Assembly: GCA_023425025.1 (NCBI GenBank) | Contig: JAFADG010000027.1 | Span: forward strand, 62,001 to 126,000 | Direction: 5' to 3' | Length of the DNA stretch: 64,000 nucleotides | From: Bacillota bacterium | Lineage (GTDB): Bacteria; Bacillota; Clostridia; Christensenellales; Aristaeellaceae | Part shown: piece by piece, positions 8,741-17,477 of the stretch | How positions within the stretch are numbered: the stretch's first letter is position 1 | How the letters are laid out: every line of letters begins with the position of its first letter | Notes under the pieces: model-generated | Told to the model about the DNA's origin: nothing | Databases searched by the model: none | What the model saw: the letters and a program-made list of their open reading frames with translations, nothing else | Translations under genes and position numbers: made by a program

Positions 8741-8754
8741 GTTGAACGTAAAAC
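8741..8754 (+). promoter_or_regulatory. LacI-type operator O2
   Basis: GTTGAACGTAAAAC differs from O1 at two positions. Its centre is 54 bp from that of O1, about five helical turns, so one repressor tetramer or two dimers on the same DNA face could close the promoter. Confidence 0.6.
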
Positions 8755-8757
8755 TTA

Positions 8758-8839
8758 ACCAAATACCACAAAACCCCATTTTTTGCTTGGGCCTCCGGAG
8801 AGGCATGTGCCTCTCCACCAAATACCACCACCCCATTTT
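8758..8839 (+). repeat. Direct repeat flanking a hairpin in the operon leader
   Basis: A 25-nt segment (8758-8782) is repeated almost exactly at 8817-8839 with a 2-nt deletion. Between the copies lies a perfect hairpin GGAGAGGC-ATGT-GCCTCTCC (8797-8816). All of this is in the untranslated leader, ending just before the AAAGGAGGAA site of the binding-protein gene. Confidence 0.6.
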
Positions 8840-8855
8840 AAAAGGAGGAACCCCC

Positions 8856-10235
8856 ATGAAGAAGTTCGTAGCCCTGCTCCTGAGCCTCCTGCTGGCTTTG
8901 GGCGCCGTTTCCGCCCTGGCGGAAGGCAAAGTCACGCTGACGCTGGGCATCTGGCCCGAAGACGTGGACACCGGCGCCATCGAAGCCCATGAAAAGGACT
9001 TCCTGCCCGCCTTCCAGGCTGCTATGCCCGATGTGGAAGTCGTGAAGGCCCACTACAAGTACGCTGTGGACACCTTTGTTTCCATGGCCGAAGCCGGCAC
9101 GCTGCCCACAGTGTTTGAAACCTGGTACACCGAGCCCCAGAAGCTGATCAAGGCCGGCTTCGTGGCCGACATCACCGACGAACTGACGGAACTGGGCTGG
9201 CTGGACAAAATGAATCCCTCCGTCCGTGCCCTCCTGTCCGATGCCGACGGCCGCGTGTACGGCCTGCCCCGCGACGGCTATGCTCTGGGCCTGATGATCA
9301 ACGCCCAGGTGTTTGAAGATGCCGGCCTGGTGGATGAAAACGGCATTCCCCTCTACCCCAAGACCTGGGAAGAGCTTGCCGAAGTTGGCGTGAAGATCAA
9401 GGAAGCCACCGGTTCCGCCGGCCTGTGCCTCCTGGCTGCCGATGCTGCCGGCGGCTGGCATTTCTCCAACATCGCCTGGGCCTTTGGCGCCAAGCTGGAG
9501 AGCCAGAATGCCGAGGGCAAGTGGGAAGCTAACCTGAACAGCCCCGAAGCCGTTGCCGCCATGCAGTATGTCAAGGACCTGAAATGGAAGTATGACATCC
9601 TGACCAGCGACCCCACCACCGAAAACTGGGGCACCGGCTTTGCCCAGCTGGGCACCGGCGCTGCCGCCATGTACATTGCCGCCAATGACGCCGTGAACCA
9701 GCCCACCGAAGGCAACGGCCTGCCCGTTGACAAGTTGATGCTCGTTGGCGTTCCCGCCGGCCCCGGCGGCGCCTTCAGCCTCTCCGGCGGCACCCCTTAC
9801 ATGTTCTCCGCCAAGGCCACCAAGGAAGAAATCATGGCCGGTCTTAAGTACCTGGAGTGCATGGGCCGCGCTCCCATTCTCACCGAAAGCGCCAAGAACG
9901 GCATGGTGCTGGATGCCAAGAGCCGCGTGGACCGCGGTGTGCCCGTGATCAACAGCTTCCCCGCCTGGACCGATGAAGAATTCATCGCCGCCAACGAAGC
10001 CGTTGTCGCCGAGTACAGCAACATTGATCCCCGCATGTTCGACGCCTATTTCACCGCTGTGAGCAGCGAAGGCAACCTGCGCATGGAAGAACCTGCCATG
10101 ACCCAGGAAATGTACGCCGAGCTGACCAAGGTGCTGCAGGCTGTTGTAACCGACCAGAACGCCGATGTGCAGGCCCTGCTGGATACCGCCGATGCGAACC
10201 TGCAGAAGTTCCTGGACGAAAGCATGAACAAGTAA
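8856..10235 (+). CDS. Sugar ABC transporter substrate-binding protein (family 1)
   Basis: 459 residues. Signal peptide MKKFVALLLSLLLALGAVSALAEG; no lipobox Cys is seen at the cleavage site, which is uncommon for a Gram-positive binding protein. The mature part has the family-1 extracellular solute-binding fold (segments such as VKAHYKYAVDTFVSMAEAG and VYGLPRDGYALGLMINAQVF). The ATG at 8856 has a strong AAAGGAGG site. Codon choice is strikingly biased towards GCC, GGC and CTG, as in highly expressed genes. First gene of the operon with two permeases, GH65 phosphorylase and a beta-helix glycosidase, so the ligand is probably a glucose-containing oligosaccharide. A hairpin follows the gene and may make it the most abundant product. 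Confidence 0.93.
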   Translation: MKKFVALLLSLLLALGAVSALAEGKVTLTLGIWPEDVDTGAIEAHEKDFLPAFQAAMPDVEVVKAHYKYAVDTFVSMAEAGTLPTVFETWYTEPQKLIKAGFVADITDELTELGWLDKMNPSVRALLSDADGRVYGLPRDGYALGLMINAQVFEDAGLVDENGIPLYPKTWEELAEVGVKIKEATGSAGLCLLAADAAGGWHFSNIAWAFGAKLESQNAEGKWEANLNSPEAVAAMQYVKDLKWKYDILTSDPTTENWGTGFAQLGTGAAAMYIAANDAVNQPTEGNGLPVDKLMLVGVPAGPGGAFSLSGGTPYMFSAKATKEEIMAGLKYLECMGRAPILTESAKNGMVLDAKSRVDRGVPVINSFPAWTDEEFIAANEAVVAEYSNIDPRMFDAYFTAVSSEGNLRMEEPAMTQEMYAELTKVLQAVVTDQNADVQALLDTADANLQKFLDESMNK

Positions 10236-10264
10236 TCCTGCCCCTATGAAGGGTTGATCTCCGC

Positions 10265-10295
10265 CGGGAGAGCCGGAAACCGGCTCTCCCGGGTT
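10265..10295 (+). terminator. Hairpin between binding-protein and permease genes
   Basis: CGGGAGAGCCGG-AAA-CCGGCTCTCCCG (10265-10291) is a perfect 12-bp stem followed by GTTTTC. The weak T-run suggests partial termination or 3'-end protection, a usual way to express a binding protein above its permeases. Confidence 0.6.
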
Positions 10296-10382
10296 TTCGT
10301 TCCCGGGCATTTGGGAAAGGGCATTTCCATCAATATGTTTTTTCCCAAGCGCCTGATACCTTTTGATATGGAGGCGATTTGA

Positions 10383-11291
10383 ATGCTCCCCGTAATAAGC
10401 CAAAAGCCCCGGCGCACCCTAAGAGCCAAATACGGCAAGGATGTGATCGGCTGGCTGATCATGCTGCCAAGCCTTGCCCTCTTTGCCTTTTTTGTATGGG
10501 TGCCGCTGATGGAAAGCATCAAGCTGAGCCTGTTTCAAACCCAGGGCATACGCATGATCCGGTATGTGGGCCTGGATAATTTCAAGGCTGTCATCGGCAG
10601 CCCCGATTTCTGGCCCGCGGTCAGGAATACCTTCTCCTACACCCTGTGGTCGCTGATCATCGGCTTTCTGGTGCCCATTGTGCTGGCGGTATTCATACAG
10701 GAAATGGTCCACGGCAAAAGCCTTTTCCGGGTGGCCGTTTACCTGCCCAATATCGTGCCCGGCCTGGCCACCGTATTTCTGTGGCGGTTTATCTTCTCCA
10801 GCGGCGACAACGGCGCGCTGAACATGCTGCTCAAAGCCATCGGCCTGCCCAAGGGCGCATGGCTCAGCAGCATGACCATGGCGATTCCCATGATCGTCGT
10901 CACCATGACCTGGAAAGGCGCGGGCGCCACGGCGCTGATCTATCTGGCGGGGCTGCAAAGCATCAATCCGGAATTATATGAGGCCGCCATCATCGACGGC
11001 GCCAATGTCCGCCAGCGGATATGGAATATTACCGTTCCCCAGCTGTACAACCTGGGCCGCACGCTGCTGATTTTGCAGATCATCGCCGTATTCCAGATTC
11101 TTTATGAGCCGCTGGTCATGACCAACGGCGGGCCCAATAACGCCTCGGTCAGCCTGATGCAGCTGGTGTTCCGGTATGCCTTCCAGGATTACCACTACGC
11201 CAACGCGGCGGCCGTATCGGTGATCATCTCCCTGATCCTCGTCACGTTGACGCTTGTCTACAACAAGCTCAACAAGCCCAAGGACATGTAA
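10383..11291 (+). CDS. Sugar ABC transporter permease 1 (MalF type)
   Basis: 302 residues with six predicted membrane segments, beginning at WLIMLPSLALFAFFVWVP. The cytoplasmic coupling loop of the binding-protein-dependent permease family is visible near EAAIIDGANVRQRIWNITVPQL, which has the EAA-x3-G motif that contacts the ATPase. The ATG at 10383 has GGAGG 9 nt upstream. It follows the binding-protein gene after a 147-bp gap with a hairpin and is 13 bp from the next permease gene. No ATPase is encoded in the operon, so a shared MsmK/UgpC-type ATPase from elsewhere is needed. Confidence 0.94.
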   Translation: MLPVISQKPRRTLRAKYGKDVIGWLIMLPSLALFAFFVWVPLMESIKLSLFQTQGIRMIRYVGLDNFKAVIGSPDFWPAVRNTFSYTLWSLIIGFLVPIVLAVFIQEMVHGKSLFRVAVYLPNIVPGLATVFLWRFIFSSGDNGALNMLLKAIGLPKGAWLSSMTMAIPMIVVTMTWKGAGATALIYLAGLQSINPELYEAAIIDGANVRQRIWNITVPQLYNLGRTLLILQIIAVFQILYEPLVMTNGGPNNASVSLMQLVFRYAFQDYHYANAAAVSVIISLILVTLTLVYNKLNKPKDM

Positions 11292-11304
11292 GGGGGAAAA
11301 GCAT

Positions 11305-12207
11305 ATGAAATCATTCCGTCAAAAATCCGAAGGCGTCATCCGCGGCTATGATTTTCGCAAGCCGGCAGTGAAGATTGGATACACGCTGATGGTGCTGGTG
11401 CTGGTCGTGGCTTTCCTGGCTTCCATTATGCCGCTGATTTGGGTCATCCTTTCCGGGTTCAAGGAAAACCAGGAATTTATGCGCGGCGTCAGGGCCGCGG
11501 ACAAGCGCTACTATCCGCAATTCCTGCCGGTATCCTTCAGCTTTAGCGGCTATGCCGACACCTGGAAGGAAGTCAAGTATTACAGGTTCTATTTGAACAG
11601 CCTTTGGGTGGTGCTGGGCAGCTGCGTAAGCGCCGTACTTTTCAACGGCCTGCTGGCGTATGTCATCTCCCGCTTAAAGCCCCGGGGCTCCAAGCTAGTG
11701 CTGGGGCTGATCATGCTCAGTCTGATGCTGCCGGCCACCACAAGCCTTGTGCCGCTGTTTATCAACATTACCAATCTTAAGCTGATCGGCACATTCATTC
11801 CGTTGTGGCTGTGCATTGGCGCCAACGCGTTTTACGTGATCCTGTTCAAGAGTTTTTATGACAACCTGCCCGATTCTCTCCTGGAGGCGGCGCGGCTGGA
11901 CGGCTGCAACGACCTGGCATTGTTTTACAGGATCGTGCTGCCGCTAAGCATGCCCATCAACATGGTGGTGCTCATCTACGCGGTAAACGCCGCCTGGTCG
12001 GACTTTTTGCTGCCGTACCTGGTGCTGACCAATACGCCCCTGGAAACGGTGATGGTGCGCCTGTTCACCTACCGCACATCGGATCGGGTCAATCAAATTG
12101 ACATCATCAAGGCCATCGTGTTCGCCATTATTCCGCCCATCATACTGTTCATTACCTTCCAGCGGCAGATCACGCAAAACGTTGTTTCCACCGGCATCAA
12201 AGGGTAA
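11305..12207 (+). CDS. Sugar ABC transporter permease 2 (MalG type)
   Basis: 300 residues, six membrane segments, with the EAA coupling loop at LLEAARLDGCNDLALFYRIVLPLS. The N-terminal cytoplasmic tail is rather long (MKSFRQKSEGVIRGYDFRKP). The ATG at 11305 is preceded by AGGGGG; an upstream in-frame start at 11254 lies inside the previous gene and is less likely. Forms a heterodimer with the preceding permease. Followed after 26 bp by the GH65 gene. Confidence 0.93.
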   Translation: MKSFRQKSEGVIRGYDFRKPAVKIGYTLMVLVLVVAFLASIMPLIWVILSGFKENQEFMRGVRAADKRYYPQFLPVSFSFSGYADTWKEVKYYRFYLNSLWVVLGSCVSAVLFNGLLAYVISRLKPRGSKLVLGLIMLSLMLPATTSLVPLFINITNLKLIGTFIPLWLCIGANAFYVILFKSFYDNLPDSLLEAARLDGCNDLALFYRIVLPLSMPINMVVLIYAVNAAWSDFLLPYLVLTNTPLETVMVRLFTYRTSDRVNQIDIIKAIVFAIIPPIILFITFQRQITQNVVSTGIKG

Positions 12208-12233
12208 TATTCGTCAAGCAAAGGATGGATACC

Positions 12234-14561
12234 ATGGCAAAGATTGCAGACATTTATTTTCAATGCCTTCCCTGGCAGGTGAAGGAAGTGGGCTTTGATC
12301 CCGCCTACAGCCGGGTCAGCGAGTCCATTTTCTCCCTGGCCAACGAGCATATGGGCGTGCGCGGCTATTTTGAGGAGGGGACTTCGGCCCCCAGCCTGCT
12401 GGGTAGTTATCTGGGCGGCATCTATGAACTGGATGGAGAGGAAACCCCCGGCGGCTACAAGGGCATTGTGAAGCAGACCCATTATATGGTTTGCGCGCCC
12501 GATTTTCTGTTTTGCCCCATCACGGCGGATGGCTGCGAGCTGGATGTGATGACCAGTACCGTCGCGGATTTTGAGCGGACGCTGGATTTGAAGTCCGGCC
12601 TTCTTTCCCGCAGCTTTGTGTGGGAGCTGCCCGGCGGCCATAAGGTGTCGGTAAAATTCGAGCGCCTGCTGTGCATGGAAAACCCCCGCCTGGCCGGCCA
12701 GCGCATTACGCTGACCGCGCTGGACGCGCCCGTTCGCACAAGCCTTGTCCTTGGCGTCAACGGCCACGTGATCCATCAAAACACCGGCCGCTGCGACTGG
12801 CAGGACAGAGGCGGCTCTGCGGAAGGCTTGCGCGCCGCGCATCTTTTTGAAACGAAAACCACCGGGCAAAAGGCGCTGTACGGTTTTGCGCTGTCGCTGC
12901 CGGAGGGGGCTGCAAGCACCCCCGTAGAAAAGCCCCTGTTCTCGGGCTTTGAAGCGTCCTGTACTCTTGTGCCGGGCAAGCCCGCGGTGTTTGAGAAGCG
13001 AATTTGGGTCGATTCCATCCGCCAGGGCGATGTAAAAAAGAGCGATACGGAATATCTTGAAAAGGCTGTGGCAGGCGCCGGCGCGGCAAGCGATTTTGAC
13101 GCGCTGCTCAAAAGCAATACGGAGCACTATGAGAGCCTCTGGCGCACCGCCGATGTGCAGCTGGATGGCGACCCCCTCAACCAGCAGGGCATCCGCTACT
13201 GCATTTTCCAATTGCACCAAACCTACCGGGGCTTTGACGGCCGCAACAACATCGGCGCCAAGGGCCTGACTGGCGAAGCCTACAACGGCCACGCCTTCTG
13301 GGATACGGAGACCTACTGCCTGCCCTATTATTTGCTCAATGATATGCAGGCGGCCAGGAATTTGCTGTTATACAGGTATCATACCCTGCCCCAGGCCAGG
13401 GAGCGGGCGATGCAGCTGGATTGCAAGGGAGCCTGCTATCCCATTGCCACGTTAAACGGCAAGGAGGCCTGCACCCTCTGGCAGCATGCCAGCTTGCAGA
13501 TGCAGCCCAGCACCGCCGTGGCCTACGCGGTATGGAATTACCACCACCTGTCAGGCGACGACGCTTTTCTGTTCCGTGAAGGCGCGGAAATGCTGGTGGA
13601 AATCAGCCGTTACTGCGCCTCCCGCGGGGACTGGAACCAGGACCGCACGGCCTATGGCTATTACGGCGTCATGGGTCCGGATGAGTTCCACCTGATGGTG
13701 AACAACAATTACTACACCAATCTCATGGGCAAAAAGACCATGGCGTTTACCCTGCTGGTTCTGGCCCGCATGGAAAAGGAAGCGCCGGAGGCTTTCGCGG
13801 CCCTGGCCGGCAGATTATCCGTAACCGATGAGGAGCGGCAAGCCTGGGCCGCTTGCGCCAAGGCTATGCTCCTTAGTCAGGACGAGAACCTTGTCTTTGA
13901 GCAGCACGAAGGCTATTTCAATCTGCCGCACCTGGACATACACAGCATTCCACCCACAGATTTCCCGCTGTACCACCACTGGAGCTATGACCGCATTTAC
14001 CGCACCGACATGATCAAGCAGCCGGATGTGCTGATGGCCATGTTCCTGTATCCCAGTGATTATTCGCTTGCCGAAAAGGCCGCCAACTACGACTATTATG
14101 AGCCCAGGTGCATACACGAAAGCTCCCTGTCCCCCTCCATCCACTCCATCTTTGCCAGCGAGCTCAAGCGCCACGAGGAGGCCTTCCGCTTCTTCGGCTT
14201 TGCCGCCAGGCTGGACCTGGACAATTACAACTGCAATACGGCCGAAGGCTTGCATTTGACCAGCATTGCCGCCGCGTGGGTGACCATCGTGTTCGGCTTT
14301 GGCGGCCTTAGAACAGACGGGCTGATCCCCTCCCTCAGCCCGTCCATTCCCGCCGTGTGGGAAGGGTATCATTTCAACTTTACGGTGCATGGCAGCACGC
14401 TTCGGGCGGATATCCTAAGGGAAACCGTCACCCTCTCCCTCATTCAGGGCGGCCCCGCAAAGCTCTTGGTATATGGCCGGGAAATCACCGTGGGTGATGA
14501 AAAAATCATCCTCCCTTTACCGGAAGACTGCCGGGAAGCGGCAGCCAGGGAAGCATCGTAA
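12234..14561 (+). CDS. Glycoside hydrolase family 65 phosphorylase
   Basis: 775 residues, the usual size of GH65 disaccharide phosphorylases (maltose, trehalose, kojibiose, nigerose). It has an N-terminal beta-sandwich, a linker, an (alpha/alpha)6 barrel and a short C-terminal sheet. Family landmarks in the barrel are AKGLTGEAYNGHAFWDTE and YYGVMGPDEFHLMVNNNYYTN; the Glu of GPDEFH, at about residue 484, is the catalytic acid in this family. The enzyme would split an imported alpha-glucosyl disaccharide with phosphate, giving beta-glucose 1-phosphate and saving ATP. The ATG at 12234 is chosen because AAAGGA lies 8 nt upstream; the ATG at 12225 abuts that site. No signal peptide, so cytoplasmic. 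The exact linkage specificity is not readable from sequence. Confidence 0.93.
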   Translation: MAKIADIYFQCLPWQVKEVGFDPAYSRVSESIFSLANEHMGVRGYFEEGTSAPSLLGSYLGGIYELDGEETPGGYKGIVKQTHYMVCAPDFLFCPITADGCELDVMTSTVADFERTLDLKSGLLSRSFVWELPGGHKVSVKFERLLCMENPRLAGQRITLTALDAPVRTSLVLGVNGHVIHQNTGRCDWQDRGGSAEGLRAAHLFETKTTGQKALYGFALSLPEGAASTPVEKPLFSGFEASCTLVPGKPAVFEKRIWVDSIRQGDVKKSDTEYLEKAVAGAGAASDFDALLKSNTEHYESLWRTADVQLDGDPLNQQGIRYCIFQLHQTYRGFDGRNNIGAKGLTGEAYNGHAFWDTETYCLPYYLLNDMQAARNLLLYRYHTLPQARERAMQLDCKGACYPIATLNGKEACTLWQHASLQMQPSTAVAYAVWNYHHLSGDDAFLFREGAEMLVEISRYCASRGDWNQDRTAYGYYGVMGPDEFHLMVNNNYYTNLMGKKTMAFTLLVLARMEKEAPEAFAALAGRLSVTDEERQAWAACAKAMLLSQDENLVFEQHEGYFNLPHLDIHSIPPTDFPLYHHWSYDRIYRTDMIKQPDVLMAMFLYPSDYSLAEKAANYDYYEPRCIHESSLSPSIHSIFASELKRHEEAFRFFGFAARLDLDNYNCNTAEGLHLTSIAAAWVTIVFGFGGLRTDGLIPSLSPSIPAVWEGYHFNFTVHGSTLRADILRETVTLSLIQGGPAKLLVYGREITVGDEKIILPLPEDCREAAAREAS

Positions 14562-14599
14562 ATCAAACTCAAACTGCATAATTCAAGGAGGCGCCCGCA

Positions 14600-16483
14600 A
14601 TGAAAAAGCTCGTATCCCTGATCATGTGTTTCCTGCTTTGCGCCATGCTGGCGCCTTCTTTTGCCCAGGAGGCGTATGCGGTCAAGCTGTACAGCCAGCC
14701 CATGAACCTGCCGCAAAGCCAGGCCTGCAAAGTCACAATCGACGGGCAGCCGCTCTCCGTCATCGACACGGCGGTGAACCACCAAAGAACCTGGACCTCC
14801 CGGCCCATGCTGGATACGACGCCTGTGGCCCTTTTCTCCATGGGCGGGCCGGTGTCCGTCACGGTGCAGTTTCCCGGCGTCACGCTGGAATCCGTCACCG
14901 TAAGGCCGCTGTCGCTTGGCATTACGCCCTTCATTTCCGGCGATACGATGCAGTTTGTGCTGCATGAGCCGGCCCCTGTCACCGTGGAATACAACAACCA
15001 AGTAAAAGGCGCGCTGCACCTGTTTGCCTCGCCCCTGGAGACCGATGTGCCCGACAAAAAAGACCCCCATGTGCTGTACTTTGGCCCGGGCTTGCATGAG
15101 GTGGGGCTGATCACGCCCAAAGACGGGCAGACGATCTACCTGGCCGGCGGTGCCGTGCTTCGTGGCTACGTACAGGCCGGCGGCGTCAGCAACGTGCGCA
15201 TCATGGGCCGGGGCATCATCGACGGCAGCCGTTACGACCGGTGGGAAGACACCATCGTGCCCATCAACTTCACCGAAAGCAAGAATATCACCATTGAAGG
15301 CATTACCATTTTGGACCCCGCCGCCTGGACCGTGAACCTGTACAAGTGCGATACCGTCACGGTGGACGGCATCAACATCGTGGCCGCCAGGTCCAACTCC
15401 GACGGCATCACCACCCAATCCTGCACGAACGTGACCGCCCGCAACTGCTTTGTACGGGGCTGGGACGACAACCTGGTGGTCAAGGGCTACGACGGCAACG
15501 TTAAAAACATCCTCTTTGAAAATTGCGTGCTGTGGACGGACCTGGCCCAATCCTGCGAGGTGGGCTATGAGACCCGGGCGGAGGTGATGGAGGATATCAC
15601 CTTCCGCAACATCACCGTGCTGCACAATTTCCACAAGCCGGTCATGTCCGTGCACAACAGCGACAACGCGCTGATTCAAAACGTGCACTTTGAAAACATT
15701 GTGGTGGAAGACGCGCAAATGGGCAACGGCGACGGCGCCCGGCTTCTAATAGAGCTCACCACCACCAAATCCCAGTGGTCCAAAGCACAAAAGCGCGGAA
15801 ACACGCGGGGCGTGGTGTTTGACAACATAAAAGTTTTGAACGGTAAAGAAACCTCCATACGCATCTTCGCCTTCAACAAGGATTACACCATTGATGATGT
15901 GCTGTTAAAGAACATGGAGATCCTGGGCAAGCGGATAACAACTTTGGATGACATCAGGCTCAACAAGAACAAGAACATCGGCGCAAACATCCGGGTGGAA
16001 GCCAACGCAAGCCTGGCCACAGCCAATTACCCCGGTTATCTGCACACTTACAAGGAAAAGGCCGCCCCCGCTGCGCTGGAAACAGGGATCAGCCTGACCG
16101 CAGCCGCCAATGGGCAGACACAATCTTACGCCGCGGCAAATACCGTGGACGGCGATTTGAACACCTATTGGGAAGGCGCGGGCTTGGGACAGGATGAATT
16201 GACCCTGAACCTTGCGCAGGCCGCCGCCCCCGCAAGCCTTACGCTGCGCCTGAATCCCGCAACCGTCTGGGGCAAACGGAATCAAACCTTCTCCATCCTT
16301 TACAGCGTTGACGGCATAAGCTATGAAGAACTGGTACCTTCCGCGGAATACGCATTTGATCCTGATACAGGGAACAGTATTGAAATCCCGCTGCCTGGAC
16401 AAAGCCTGCTGGCGGTGAAGATCGTGTTCACGAAGAATACGGGCGCTGCCGGCGCGCAGGTAGCGGAGGCCATATTGAAATAA
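14600..16483 (+). CDS. Secreted parallel beta-helix glycosidase (GH28/GH49-like) with C-terminal discoidin-type domain
   Basis: 627 residues. Signal peptide MKKLVSLIMCFLLCAMLAPSFAQ. Residues about 25-170 form a beta-rich N-terminal domain ending in YFGPGLHEVG, like the lead-in domain of GH49 dextranases. Residues about 175-460 are a right-handed beta-helix with repeated strand patterns (NVRIMGRGIIDG, NITIEGITILD, NVTARNCFVRGW). Candidate catalytic acids are Asp268 in SNSDG and Asp289-Asp290 in GWDDN; the GHG motif of classical polygalacturonases is missing. About residues 485-627 look like an F5/8 type C carbohydrate-binding module. It follows the GH65 gene by 38 bp with a strong AAGGAGG. Likely it cuts an extracellular polysaccharide whose fragments are imported and phosphorolysed. 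Confidence 0.75.
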   Translation: MKKLVSLIMCFLLCAMLAPSFAQEAYAVKLYSQPMNLPQSQACKVTIDGQPLSVIDTAVNHQRTWTSRPMLDTTPVALFSMGGPVSVTVQFPGVTLESVTVRPLSLGITPFISGDTMQFVLHEPAPVTVEYNNQVKGALHLFASPLETDVPDKKDPHVLYFGPGLHEVGLITPKDGQTIYLAGGAVLRGYVQAGGVSNVRIMGRGIIDGSRYDRWEDTIVPINFTESKNITIEGITILDPAAWTVNLYKCDTVTVDGINIVAARSNSDGITTQSCTNVTARNCFVRGWDDNLVVKGYDGNVKNILFENCVLWTDLAQSCEVGYETRAEVMEDITFRNITVLHNFHKPVMSVHNSDNALIQNVHFENIVVEDAQMGNGDGARLLIELTTTKSQWSKAQKRGNTRGVVFDNIKVLNGKETSIRIFAFNKDYTIDDVLLKNMEILGKRITTLDDIRLNKNKNIGANIRVEANASLATANYPGYLHTYKEKAAPAALETGISLTAAANGQTQSYAAANTVDGDLNTYWEGAGLGQDELTLNLAQAAAPASLTLRLNPATVWGKRNQTFSILYSVDGISYEELVPSAEYAFDPDTGNSIEIPLPGQSLLAVKIVFTKNTGAAGAQVAEAILK

Positions 16484-16500
16484 GGGTTCCCTTTCATAAA

Positions 16501-16547
16501 CAAAAAATCTTCCGGAAACGGCACCGCGCCTTTCCGGAAGGTTTTTT
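16501..16547. terminator. Bidirectional terminator
   Basis: CTTCCGGAAA (16509-16518) pairs with TTTCCGGAAG (16531-16540), with A-run before and T-run after. It ends the carbohydrate operon on the plus strand and the convergent SGNH hydrolase gene on the minus strand. Confidence 0.88.
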
Positions 16548-16549
16548 CG

Positions 16550-17332
16550 TCAGGTCAGCAGGTTTTTCACCTGCAAGGATACTCGCGTATGATACTGCTT
16601 TGCGCCGGGCGCCTTTGCAAACCGTGGGACCGGCCGGGATGGCAGCGCCGGTTTGATGTACAGATAGTCCTTCCGCAAAAGCGATTCAGCAATCAGCATG
16701 TGTCCTTTGGTGTTTGGGTGCATGCCGTCCAGGCTGATCAAATCCGCCACATCCCGCCTGGAGAGGAAGACATCCCGAAGGTCGAATATGTCGCAGCCGG
16801 TCTCCAGCGCCACGTCCCGCACGGCAATGGCGTACCGTTCCTGCCAGCGGTAAATGTTTTGCACGTCGATCAGGTACGCAAGCACCGCAGCCGCGTCAAG
16901 GCCCTTGGTGACCCAGTTGAAAAAGCGCTGGGCGTCAAGGGGCGGCGGCGTCACCAACAAGGGCGCGGCGTTGCGGCGGCGCACCTTCAAAACAAATTCC
17001 TTCAGCAGACGCCGGAACTTCTCCAGCGGAACCTTGGCTTCATGATAGCCGGAAGGGTCCTTCGCCACCTCATCCCACTTTAAGTCACAGTCGTTCCCGC
17101 CATACTCGATGGCCACGATGGTTCCGCTCAAGTCGCCGCTTTCCAGCAAATCCTGCAGCCCTTCCTCCACCGTCGCCCCCATGCGGGCATGGTTTTCCAC
17201 CGGCACGCCCAGCGCTTCCTGCAGCCGTACATCGCACCGCTCCCGGGCGATGGCGTAGCGCCCGCGCCCTTCATCAAACAATATGCCCTTACCGATGGAA
17301 TCCCCAAACAAATGAATCGGCCGTATCTCCAC
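16550..17332 (-). CDS. SGNH/GDSL-family hydrolase
   Basis: 260 residues. Block I is HLFGDSIGKG (nucleophile Ser), block III is IEYGGNDCD (oxyanion Gly and Asn), and block V is DGMHPNTKGH (Asp and His of the triad), in the order expected for SGNH esterases/lipases. No signal peptide, so it is cytoplasmic or acts on an imported substrate, for example removing acyl groups from sugars. The frame begins with GTG at 17332; no better start was seen. It has its own promoter and converges on the carbohydrate operon, sharing its terminator. Substrate unknown. Confidence 0.85.
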   Translation of the reverse strand: MEIRPIHLFGDSIGKGILFDEGRGRYAIARERCDVRLQEALGVPVENHARMGATVEEGLQDLLESGDLSGTIVAIEYGGNDCDLKWDEVAKDPSGYHEAKVPLEKFRRLLKEFVLKVRRRNAAPLLVTPPPLDAQRFFNWVTKGLDAAAVLAYLIDVQNIYRWQERYAIAVRDVALETGCDIFDLRDVFLSRRDVADLISLDGMHPNTKGHMLIAESLLRKDYLYIKPALPSRPVPRFAKAPGAKQYHTRVSLQVKNLLT

Positions 17333-17370
17333 TGCATCCGCCCCGCTCTCGTTATCTGGTTTTCAATACT

Positions 17371-17399
17371 AGATTAAAGCATAATCGCAACAATGTCAA
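17371..17399 (-). promoter_or_regulatory. Promoter of the SGNH hydrolase gene
   Basis: Minus strand TTGACA (17399-17394), 17 bp, TAATCT (17376-17371). Confidence 0.7.
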
Positions 17400-17417
17400 G
17401 CGGTTTTTTATCCGGTA

Positions 17418-17446
17418 TTGTAGAATGCGCAATGATATGATAGTAT
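17418..17446 (+). promoter_or_regulatory. Promoter of the DUF1836 gene
   Basis: TTGTAG (17418-17423), 17 bp, TAGTAT (17441-17446), 31 bp before the start codon. Confidence 0.5.
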
Positions 17447-17477
17447 GATGCTATCCTGCATTGGAAAGGGACATTCT

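Noticed and set aside
8838..10403. 521-codon minus-strand frame opposite the binding-protein gene
   Set aside because: The extreme codon bias of the real gene leaves the opposite strand open; the predicted protein is Gly/His-rich and has no start signal.
12093..13292. 399-codon minus-strand frame opposite the GH65 gene
   Set aside because: Shadow of the phosphorylase; no recognisable domain or ribosome site.
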